Shown in pieces: positions 1-5,183 of a stretch of DNA of 5,183 nt (its first letter is position 1; every line of letters starts with the position of its first letter). The stretch is from Ghiorsea sp. (GTDB lineage Bacteria; Pseudomonadota; Zetaproteobacteria; Mariprofundales; Mariprofundaceae), in contig JALUHL010000042.1 of the NCBI GenBank assembly GCA_027053695.1, forward strand, positions 1 to 5,183, written 5' to 3'. The translations under genes were made by a program, and so were the position numbers. The notes below the pieces were generated by a model. It had not been told where the DNA came from. It saw nothing but the letters and a program-made list of their open reading frames with translations, and did not search any database.

Positions 1-442
1 GTGTAAAACCTAGCCCCATACCTAATGCATCCACCAATGAGTTGGATACGCTATTTTTGCTGGCAAAGGCTTCTGCCCGACCAAGGATAGAGCAGTTCAC
101 CACAATCAATGGAATAAACAAACCCAAAATCAGATACATATCATGCATCCAAGCATTCATGGCAAGCCCAACCATGGTCACCAAGGATGCAATAATCACA
201 ATATACGAAGGAATCCGCACTTCATCAGGAATAAAATCACGCACCAAAGACACAATCAGGTTAGAGCCAATCAAAACCGCTAAAGTCGCTACACCCATCC
301 AAAAGCCATTTTCTGCAGAGGTGGTCACGCCCAAAAGCGGGCACATGCCCAAAAGCTGCGCAAAAATCGCATTATTATACCAAATACCATCGGCAAACAC
401 TTCTTGTTTATTCACTTGTTCTACCTGTTCATGAGAAGTCAT
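1..442 (-). CDS. rnfE: RnfE, electron transport complex subunit E (C-terminus cut off by window edge)
   Basis: Integral membrane subunit of the Rnf complex (NqrD/RnfE family), which pairs with RnfA in the inner membrane. Translating the minus strand from the ATG at 442-440 gives 147 residues with no stop before the window edge; full-length members have roughly 200-230. The N-terminal soluble stretch is followed by LLGMCPLLGVT (Cys34) and LFIPLIVVNCSILGRAEAF (Cys117), the two half-motifs whose Cys residues hold the membrane FeS centre shared with RnfA. The segment VRIPSYIVIIASLVT also matches the family. The start overlaps the rnfG stop as ATGA, and a strong purine run (AAGGGGGG, 455-448) lies 5 nt upstream, so both the start and translational coupling are well supported. 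The gene is last of the six rnf genes in the proteobacterial order. Identity is near certain; only the C-terminal third is unseen. Confidence 0.96.
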   Translation of the reverse strand, partial: MTSHEQVEQVNKQEVFADGIWYNNAIFAQLLGMCPLLGVTTSAENGFWMGVATLAVLIGSNLIVSLVRDFIPDEVRIPSYIVIIASLVTMVGLAMNAWMHDMYLILGLFIPLIVVNCSILGRAEAFASKNSVSNSLVDALGMGLGFT

Positions 443-1077
443 GATTGCCCCCCTTCAACATGTTCAGCTTGCATGGAAGCGCTATAAGCCTTTTCCAACA
501 ATACCGCTTGATTCGCTTTGTAGAACAACAAACCCTGATGCACGGCTTTCACCACAGCACGAGGTGATATGGTTGCGCCTGTGAACTGGTCAAAGTCACC
601 ACCATCTTTTTTCACATGCCACTTGCTGTTGCTTAAGCTTTTGTCGATAAACTCATACAGCCATGCCATATTTCTAACAATACCATCACCTAAACCCGGT
701 GTTTCCTGATGGCTGGTCACACGAATCGCTACCACTTCACCTGACACACGCACACCCATCAAAATACGAATGCTTCCTGCATAACCATCAGGTGCAACCA
801 CTTCCCAAGCATAAGCTATCACATCACCTTGTTTATTCTTGGCAGGAAAAATCTGCATATCTTCATGTTCTGCCATAGGAAATAAGAACATATCTTTGAG
901 TGGGTCATTCGCATGTTCAGGCAAAACTTGCTTGATACTTCGGTGCAAAAATTCGCGTTGCGCTTGGGCAATGGGTGCTTGGGTAAGCTTATCTACCCAT
1001 GCCAGCAGCGACCCAGACACCAATGCCACGATAAATAAAACAAGAGCAATTTTTTGTTGCGATTTATCAAAGCTCAT
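439..1077 (-). CDS. rnfG: RnfG, FMN-binding electron transport complex subunit G
   Basis: Subunit carrying covalent FMN, related to NqrC: one N-terminal membrane anchor with the flavin domain on the periplasmic side. The 212-residue product has a hydrophobic helix at about residues 9-28 followed by the FMN-binding domain. The family motif HQETPGLGDG is at 123-132. The flavinylation motif D-x-F-T-G-A-T is at about 163-169, so Thr169 (codon ACC at 573-571) is the predicted phosphoester attachment site, normally loaded by the flavin transferase ApbE. No apbE is in this window. Length is typical of the family. The ATG overlaps the rnfD stop by 4 nt; the Shine-Dalgarno is weak (GGTAAG region), so translation probably depends on coupling to rnfD. 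The final codons contain a run of six G that also serves as the rnfE ribosome binding site. Confidence 0.97.
   Translation of the reverse strand: MSFDKSQQKIALVLFIVALVSGSLLAWVDKLTQAPIAQAQREFLHRSIKQVLPEHANDPLKDMFLFPMAEHEDMQIFPAKNKQGDVIAYAWEVVAPDGYAGSIRILMGVRVSGEVVAIRVTSHQETPGLGDGIVRNMAWLYEFIDKSLSNSKWHVKKDGGDFDQFTGATISPRAVVKAVHQGLLFYKANQAVLLEKAYSASMQAEHVEGGQS
448..455 (-). promoter_or_regulatory. Ribosome binding site of rnfE
   Basis: AAGGGGGG on the minus strand lies 5 nt before the rnfE ATG and within the last codons of rnfG. It supports the chosen start, and its position inside rnfG fits coupled translation. Confidence 0.75.
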
Positions 1078-2135
1078 GACTGCTTACCACGCTTATGTCC
1101 ATACACTCTAGGGCGCACATAATAATCAATCAGTGGCGTTGCCATGTTCATCAATACCACTGCAAACATCGCACCTTCTGGGTAATTGCCAAAGGTGCGA
1201 ATCACCCAAGTCAGCACACCGCAACCGATACCAAACACGATTTTACCAATGCCTGATGAGGGCGATGATACAGGGTCTGTCGCCATAAAAAATGCGCATA
1301 AAATCAAGCCGCCTGCCAAGAGATGAAACATGGGCGGTGCATACACATCGGGATTAATCAGGTTAAACAAACCTGCCAACACAGCCATGGTCAATAAATA
1401 TGAAATAGGGATATGCCAAGAGATGGTGTGCCTAGCCATCAGCCAAATACCACCCATCAATAAAGCCAGCGCACTACCTTCACCCAAGCTGCCTGCTTCC
1501 CTGCCAATAAAAGCATGTAAGGTGGAATAATGATAATTGACCAAAGCTTCTGTCACCGTGACACCTTGCCCAAGCTCTGTTTTTAGATAACCCAATGGGC
1601 TAGCCATAGTGATGGCATCCCATGTTTGTTGCACGGCATCAGGGCCTAAGAAAAAGAATTTTAAGCTGGTGGTAAAGCTATACATATCCAAGGATGCATC
1701 CATATGCATCGGCACTATCCATGATGTCATTTGTACGGGAAATGAAATCAGCAATACCACACGCGCAGCAAGCGCTGGGTTAAAAGGGTTATGCCCTAAT
1801 CCACCATACAATTGCTTACCCAACACAATAGCAAAGACTGCTGCAAAGACTGCCATCCACCATGGCACTGCCGCAGGAAGAACCAACGCCAATAACAAAC
1901 CTGTTAAACCTGCTGAACCATCCCACACACGCTGGGTGTCTTTGCCTTGCCATTTTAAGACAAAATATTCCGTAGCAAGGCTAACGCCTATGCAGGTCGT
2001 CAAAATAAACACAGCCAACCAACCATACAAAAATACACTGACCATGGCTGCAGGAATCAGCGCAATAATCACAGAGAACATGGTCAACTGAATATTGTTG
2101 CCACCATGCATATGCGGAGAGCTAAGGAAAATCAT
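1074..2135 (-). CDS. rnfD: RnfD, membrane FMN-carrying electron transport complex subunit D
   Basis: Multi-helix inner-membrane subunit of the NqrB/RnfD family that carries covalent FMN and is thought to be central to ion translocation. The 353-residue product has about ten hydrophobic segments and several family blocks: GKQLYGGLGHNPFNPA (106-121), LLISFPVQMTSW (128-139), the ATDPVS loop (285-290) and a C-terminal LIDYYVRPRVYGHKRG (335-350). These match the E. coli RsxD sequence as I remember it. The flavinylation motif reads D173-A-I-T-M-A-S179-P-L, whereas E. coli RsxD has DGISQATPL with the flavin on Thr187. Here the acceptor position is Ser (AGC, 1601-1599), a conservative change that may still accept FMN. 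The ATG start overlaps the rnfC stop (ATGA) and has a strong GGAGG (2147-2143) seven bases upstream. No frameshift is visible. Confidence 0.97.
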   Translation of the reverse strand: MIFLSSPHMHGGNNIQLTMFSVIIALIPAAMVSVFLYGWLAVFILTTCIGVSLATEYFVLKWQGKDTQRVWDGSAGLTGLLLALVLPAAVPWWMAVFAAVFAIVLGKQLYGGLGHNPFNPALAARVVLLISFPVQMTSWIVPMHMDASLDMYSFTTSLKFFFLGPDAVQQTWDAITMASPLGYLKTELGQGVTVTEALVNYHYSTLHAFIGREAGSLGEGSALALLMGGIWLMARHTISWHIPISYLLTMAVLAGLFNLINPDVYAPPMFHLLAGGLILCAFFMATDPVSSPSSGIGKIVFGIGCGVLTWVIRTFGNYPEGAMFAVVLMNMATPLIDYYVRPRVYGHKRGKQS

Positions 2136-3763
2136 GCTTTATCCTCCGCTGGTTTATCGTCCGCCTTCACCTCAGGCTTATCCGTTTGTTCTGCACTAGC
2201 TTGTTCTGCACTGTCCTTATCAACCACGGCTTTCTCAGCTGCTTCTTTTTCTGCAAGAGCTTTGGCACGCGCTTCTTTTTTCTCGCGTGCAATCCGACGT
2301 TTTTCTTCTTTTTCAGCCAATTCTTTGGCTAACCTTGCATCCCTCTTTTCAGAACGGATTCTAGATTCTTCGGCAAATGCTTTTTCACGCTGAATTTGTG
2401 CAACCTGCCCTTTACCGTAACGGAAATAATGCACCAAGGGGATATGCGCAGGGCATACATAACTGCAAGCACCACATTCTATGCAGTCAAATAGGTTATA
2501 ATCTTCAGCACGTTCAAATTGGTTTTCTTTGCAATGCGACGCCAAAAGATTGGGCATCAAGCCTGCGGGGCAAACATCACCACAATCACCACAACGGATA
2601 CAAGGCTCTTCATCAAAGTGGGCACGCATAATGCTACGCTTTTGCATGGCTAAAATACCATTGCTTCCTTTCACCACAGGCACATCATCTTGGCTTAAAA
2701 GCTCGCCCATCATCGGGCCGCCATGCATGACTTTGATATCTTCAAAGCTGCTCACGCCGCACTGCTCCAATAAAAAGTGCATGCTTGTGCCGAGCCTGAC
2801 CAACATATTGCTTGGTTTAGCCGCTGCATCACCACTCACCGTAATCACACGCTCCGTTAAAGGCTCACCCAAACAAACCGCATCATAAATGGCTTTGCTT
2901 GTACCTACATTGGTTGATAATACCCCAATATGCATAGGCAATTGGCCAGCTGGCACTTCTTTGCCCGTCAAAGCTTGAATCAACTGTTTTTCACCACCTT
3001 GCGGATATCGCGTGGGTAAGACTTGAACTTGAACATGCTCATTCAAACCCATTTCTTGCAGCGTTTTTTGCATCATTTCAACTGCATCAGGTTTATTGTC
3101 CTCAATCGCAATAATACCTTTTTCAGCCCCAACCAAATGCAGAATAATGTCCATACCACTGATGATTTCATGCGCTTTTTCCAACATCAACTGGTGGTCG
3201 CAGGTCAGCCATGGTTCACACTCAATGCCATTAAGAATGACAGTTTCAATAGGGTTCTTCTGATCTTTAACCAGCTTGACAAAGGTGGGGAATACAGCGC
3301 CTCCCAACCCTGCAATGCCCGCATTGCGAATTCGCTCCCGCAATTCAGCCGCATCCACACTGCGATAGTTAGGCAAAGGATGCAGCGACTCATCCACTTC
3401 ATCCAAACCATCGGGTTTGATAAATATCGAGGTGAGACCCAATCCTGATGGATGGGGAATGGTATGCTCTTCAATTTTTTCAACTGTGCCTGAAGTGGAA
3501 GCATGCACAGGCACAGAGATATAACCTTGCGCCTTGGCAATCATTTGACCTTTAAGCACGCGCTCACCCACTTCAACCATAGGTTCGCATGGGTCGCCAA
3601 TATGCTGTTTGACTGGATGAATTAACAATTCAGGTAACGGGCATGCAATAATGGCTTGCCCCGCCGTGCGTTTATGCTGATTGCTATGCACCACACCGCC
3701 AGTAAACCCTGCGCTTGTGCCCATGGGTAAGGTTTGTTTTATTTTTTCCCATAAATCAAACAC
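2132..3763 (-). CDS. rnfC: RnfC, NADH/FMN- and 4Fe-4S-binding electron transport complex subunit C
   Basis: Peripheral cytoplasmic subunit, related to the 51-kDa NADH-binding subunit of complex I, which exchanges electrons with NAD(H). Of the 543 residues, 1-105 fit the RnfC N-terminal barrel-sandwich domain. The nucleotide/flavin domain follows, with AGLGGAVFPTFVKL (151-164), ECEPWLTCDH (181-190) and YPQGGEKQ (253-260), then an SLBB-like region at about 285-340. Two 4Fe-4S motifs follow: Cys388/391/394/398 and Cys427/430/433/437, each CxxCxxCxxxCP. From about 455 to the end is a Lys/Glu/Ala-rich tail, probably helical and then disordered; tail length varies widely in this family. Translation starts at GTG (3763-3761), overlapping the rnfB stop by 8 nt, behind AAGGGG (3775-3770) at 6-nt spacing. 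The next Met is residue 14, inside the conserved N-terminus, so GTG is favoured. Confidence 0.97.
   Translation of the reverse strand: MFDLWEKIKQTLPMGTSAGFTGGVVHSNQHKRTAGQAIIACPLPELLIHPVKQHIGDPCEPMVEVGERVLKGQMIAKAQGYISVPVHASTSGTVEKIEEHTIPHPSGLGLTSIFIKPDGLDEVDESLHPLPNYRSVDAAELRERIRNAGIAGLGGAVFPTFVKLVKDQKNPIETVILNGIECEPWLTCDHQLMLEKAHEIISGMDIILHLVGAEKGIIAIEDNKPDAVEMMQKTLQEMGLNEHVQVQVLPTRYPQGGEKQLIQALTGKEVPAGQLPMHIGVLSTNVGTSKAIYDAVCLGEPLTERVITVSGDAAAKPSNMLVRLGTSMHFLLEQCGVSSFEDIKVMHGGPMMGELLSQDDVPVVKGSNGILAMQKRSIMRAHFDEEPCIRCGDCGDVCPAGLMPNLLASHCKENQFERAEDYNLFDCIECGACSYVCPAHIPLVHYFRYGKGQVAQIQREKAFAEESRIRSEKRDARLAKELAEKEEKRRIAREKKEARAKALAEKEAAEKAVVDKDSAEQASAEQTDKPEVKADDKPAEDKA
2143..2147 (-). promoter_or_regulatory. 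Ribosome binding site of rnfD
   Basis: A near-perfect GGAGG core lies 7 nt before the rnfD ATG, inside the end of rnfC. It is the strongest Shine-Dalgarno in the operon and settles the rnfD start. Confidence 0.85.
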
Positions 3764-4349
3764 TTAATTCCCCTTGGGCATCATGTTTTCCTTTACGTTT
3801 TTCAGCTTTAATGGCGCGTTTGGTACCTGGTACTGGCCACGACCAGTGCTCCAATAGCTCAGGCGTTTCTACCATATCAATACAGTCCACAGGACAAGGC
3901 TCCAAACATAATGTGCAGCCTGTGCAGTGGTCTGAAATAATCGTGTGGTATTGTTTGGGTGCACCAATGATACAATCCACAGGGCAAGCCTTGATGCAAA
4001 GCGTACAACCAATGCATTCATCTTCTCGAATATGCGCCACTACAGGTGCAGTGGCTTCTTCTTCAATGGCTTGTGGCTCAACACCCATAATATCTGCAAT
4101 CGCAAGCATAGTGCGCTCACCACCCGGCACACAATGGTTCACCGCCACTTCATGCCCAGCTACAGCATTGGCATAAGGCCTGCACCCAGGATAGCCGCAC
4201 TGCCCACACTGGGTTTGTGGCAGCAACGCATCCACTTTATCTGCCAAAGGGTCACCTTCCACATGAAAGTATCGAGATGCCAAAGCTAGCCCCACACCAA
4301 TCGCAAAGGCGAGACCCGCAAAAACAAGAACAGGATAAACAAATGCCAA
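3756..4349 (-). CDS. rnfB: RnfB, ferredoxin-type electron transport complex subunit B
   Basis: FeS subunit anchored to the inner membrane, proposed to be the site of electron exchange with ferredoxin. The 197-residue product has an N-terminal hydrophobic anchor (about 3-25), then the RnfB-specific FeS domain with Cys48, Cys51, Cys56 and Cys73 (PQTQCGQCGYPGCRPYA around 45-60). A 2x[4Fe-4S] ferredoxin domain follows: Cys112/115/118/122 plus Cys126, and Cys142/145/148/152 plus Cys156. The two halves are near repeats (CxGCTLCxxxCPVDCI). Length is close to E. coli RsxB. The start is TTG (4349-4347): the same frame has a stop (TAA) four codons upstream, there is no ATG before residue 81, and AAGG (4360-4357) sits 7 nt upstream. 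The gene begins 2 nt after the rnfA stop and its end overlaps rnfC by 8 nt. Confidence 0.97.
   Translation of the reverse strand: MAFVYPVLVFAGLAFAIGVGLALASRYFHVEGDPLADKVDALLPQTQCGQCGYPGCRPYANAVAGHEVAVNHCVPGGERTMLAIADIMGVEPQAIEEEATAPVVAHIREDECIGCTLCIKACPVDCIIGAPKQYHTIISDHCTGCTLCLEPCPVDCIDMVETPELLEHWSWPVPGTKRAIKAEKRKGKHDAQGELSV
3770..3775 (-). promoter_or_regulatory. Ribosome binding site deciding the GTG start of rnfC
   Basis: AAGGGG lies 6 nt before GTG at 3763-3761, within the last codons of rnfB. It supports GTG as start rather than the Met codon 13 codons further on, which would remove conserved N-terminal sequence. Confidence 0.8.
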
Positions 4350-4351
4350 GG

Positions 4352-4933
4352 TTATACCTTAACCAATCCAGCAAAACCCATAAAAGCAAGCGCCATCATA
4401 CCTGCTGTAATCAATGTGATGGGTGAACCTTTAAACACTTCAGGAATGGGAGCCGCTTCAAGGCGCTCGCGTAAACCTGAAAACAACACCAACACCAAAC
4501 CAAAACCAACGGCTGCGCCAAAACCATAAAGCACAGAAGCAAAGAAAGAATAATCTTGTTGCACATTCAAAATAGCCACACCCAAGACTGCGCAGTTGGT
4601 GGTAATCAAGGGCAAGAAAATACCCAAACCTTGGTACAGCACTGGGCTAGTTTTGTGCATCACCATTTCTACAAACTGCACCAGAGCAGCAATAATTAAG
4701 ATAAAGAATACCGTTTGTAAGTATAAGATATCCAAAGGAATAAGGATAAGTTGCTGAATAATCCACGATGCAGTTGAAGCCAACGTCATCACAAACATCA
4801 CGGCGAATGACATACCAATCGCAGTCTCTAATTTTCCCGATACACCCAAAAATGGGCAAATACCAAGGAACTTGGTCAACACATAATTGTTCACCAATAC
4901 CGCAGAAAGAAGAATAATGCCAAATTCAGTCAT
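4352..4933 (-). CDS. rnfA: RnfA, integral membrane electron transport complex subunit A
   Basis: Inner-membrane subunit of the NqrE/RnfA family, partner of RnfE. The 193-residue product is about the usual family length and is nearly all hydrophobic, consistent with six transmembrane helices. Diagnostic segments are [20 protein letters not shown] (13-32, Cys26) and [15 protein letters not shown] (106-120, Cys114). These two Cys correspond to those that, with the equivalent pair in RnfE, hold a FeS centre within the membrane in the related Na+-NQR and Rnf structures. [14 protein letters not shown] near the C-terminus is also typical. The ATG lies only 3 nt after the stop of an upstream gene for a likely outer-membrane protein. 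The Shine-Dalgarno is poor (a GGGG about 15 nt upstream), so reinitiation from the upstream gene is plausible. First gene of the rnfABCDGE block. Confidence 0.97.
   Translation of the reverse strand: MTEFGIILLSAVLVNNYVLTKFLGICPFLGVSGKLETAIGMSFAVMFVMTLASTASWIIQQLILIPLDILYLQTVFFILIIAALVQFVEMVMHKTSPVLYQGLGIFLPLITTNCAVLGVAILNVQQDYSFFASVLYGFGAAVGFGLVLVLFSGLRERLEAAPIPEVFKGSPITLITAGMMALAFMGFAGLVKV
4356..4360 (-). promoter_or_regulatory. Ribosome binding site deciding the TTG start of rnfB
   Basis: AAGGT, in the last rnfA codons, has its GG 7 nt before TTG at 4349-4347. The rnfB frame is closed by a stop four codons upstream and has no ATG until residue 81, so this site fixes the unusual TTG start. 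Confidence 0.75.
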
Positions 4934-4936
4934 AGT

Positions 4937-5183
4937 TTAAAATTCATACCCCAATTTATACGTTGTTGTTGCATCTGTTGCAACTTTATTCACACCTGGC
5001 TTGGTCAAAGTCAAAGCCTCATAGCTTACATCCAATTGCAGACCACCAAACAGCTTATGCACCCATGAAATTTCTTTTTTGATGTAATCATCATCATTAC
5101 CCAGCTCTGCTGTGATACTGGCTTTAAGCTTATCTTCATCGGTGAACTTATACTGCGTAATCAAAGCAATATGTGTGCCTGGG
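4937..5183 (-). CDS. C-terminal end of a probable outer-membrane beta-barrel protein (N-terminus outside window)
   Basis: The open frame runs from the right window edge to TAA at 4939-4937, giving 81 visible residues; the true start lies outside. The sequence alternates polar and hydrophobic residues in stretches of 8-12 separated by charged turns, for example HIALITQYKF, KLKASITAEL, KEISWVHKLF and LQLDVSYEAL. It ends in YKLGYEF, with the terminal Phe and aromatic spacing of the beta-signal recognised by the BAM assembly machinery. This is what the last strands of an outer-membrane barrel look like, but I do not recognise the family and assign no substrate. The stop is 3 nt before rnfA, with no space for a terminator or a promoter between them, so co-transcription with rnf is likely. 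An internal TTG at 5164-5162 is open but has no claim to be the start, since the frame continues upstream. Confidence 0.7.
   Translation of the reverse strand, partial: PGTHIALITQYKFTDEDKLKASITAELGNDDDYIKKEISWVHKLFGGLQLDVSYEALTLTKPGVNKVATDATTTYKLGYEF

Larger units (their letters stand above)
1..5183 (-). other. rnf operon: barrel gene-rnfA-B-C-D-G-E transcription unit (open at both ends)
   Basis: All seven reading frames are on the minus strand with junctions of +3, +2, -8, -4, -4 and -4 nt. No stretch longer than 3 nt is non-coding and no hairpin-plus-U terminator is placed between genes, so a single polycistronic mRNA with coupled translation is inferred. The promoter lies upstream of the right edge or inside the barrel gene; the 3' end is beyond the left edge. 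Confidence 0.85.

Noticed and set aside
42..434. Plus-strand open frame opposite rnfE
   Set aside because: It lies wholly antisense to a clear RnfE reading frame, has no recognisable domain, and its sequence is the shadow of conserved rnfE codons.
1609..2091. 160-residue plus-strand open frame opposite rnfD
   Set aside because: Antisense to highly conserved RnfD sequence; no family motif or membrane pattern, and no operon partner on that strand.
2132..2401. Repeat-like pattern at the 3' end of rnfC (recurrent GCTTCTTTTTC-like units on the plus strand)
   Set aside because: Explained by Lys/Glu/Ala codon bias in the RnfC tail; units are irregular and not a tandem repeat or CRISPR array.
3205..3540. 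Second minus-strand frame inside rnfC (111 residues)
   Set aside because: Out-of-frame reading of rnfC; the in-frame product carries all conserved RnfC motifs, so there is no sign of a frameshift or nested gene.
3715..4176. 153-residue plus-strand open frame opposite rnfB/rnfC
   Set aside because: It is the complement of the Cys-rich ferredoxin region of rnfB; repeated QSTGQ-type peptides in it simply mirror the repeated FeS motifs on the other strand.
439..4939. Clostridial-type Rnf or Na+-NQR operon
   Set aside because: Gene order is A-B-C-D-G-E with an RnfB ferredoxin subunit and an FeS-containing RnfC. NQR would have nqrA first and an nqrF flavoprotein, and clostridial rnf is usually C-D-G-E-A-B.

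Overview
The window is almost entirely one minus-strand operon encoding the six-subunit Rnf (Rsx) membrane complex, an ion-pumping ferredoxin:NAD+ oxidoreductase. Reading along the minus strand (right to left), the order is a truncated gene for a probable outer-membrane beta-barrel protein (5183-4937), then rnfA, rnfB, rnfC, rnfD, rnfG and the first ~147 codons of rnfE, which runs off the left edge. This A-B-C-D-G-E order is the one found in proteobacteria such as Escherichia coli (rsxABCDGE), Vibrio and Pseudomonas; clostridial-type operons are usually C-D-G-E-A-B. Together with close motif-level resemblance of RnfD and RnfE to the E. coli proteins as I recall them, and an outer-membrane protein ending in Phe, this points to a Gram-negative proteobacterium of moderate GC content. 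I cannot name the genus.

The genes are packed with essentially no intergenic DNA. The barrel gene stops 3 nt before rnfA; rnfA and rnfB are 2 nt apart; rnfB/rnfC overlap by 8 nt; rnfC/rnfD, rnfD/rnfG and rnfG/rnfE each overlap by 4 nt (ATGA). rnfB begins with TTG and rnfC with GTG, both behind good Shine-Dalgarno sequences. No room remains for internal terminators, and any promoter must lie outside the window or inside the upstream gene.

How the parts work together (known for the family): RnfB (ferredoxin-type FeS clusters) and RnfC (FMN, NADH site and two 4Fe-4S clusters) form the soluble redox ends on the cytoplasmic side. RnfA and RnfE are paired six-helix membrane proteins sharing a FeS centre held by conserved Cys, seen here as Cys26/Cys114 in RnfA and Cys34/Cys117 in RnfE. 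RnfD and RnfG carry covalently bound FMN. All expected motifs are present. The one departure is in RnfD, where the residue at the usual flavinylated Thr position is Ser (Ser179).

I do not see a previously undescribed system here: this is a complete-looking, well-known respiratory complex. The points most worth a second look are the RnfD Ser substitution and the outer-membrane protein gene apparently co-transcribed ahead of rnfA.
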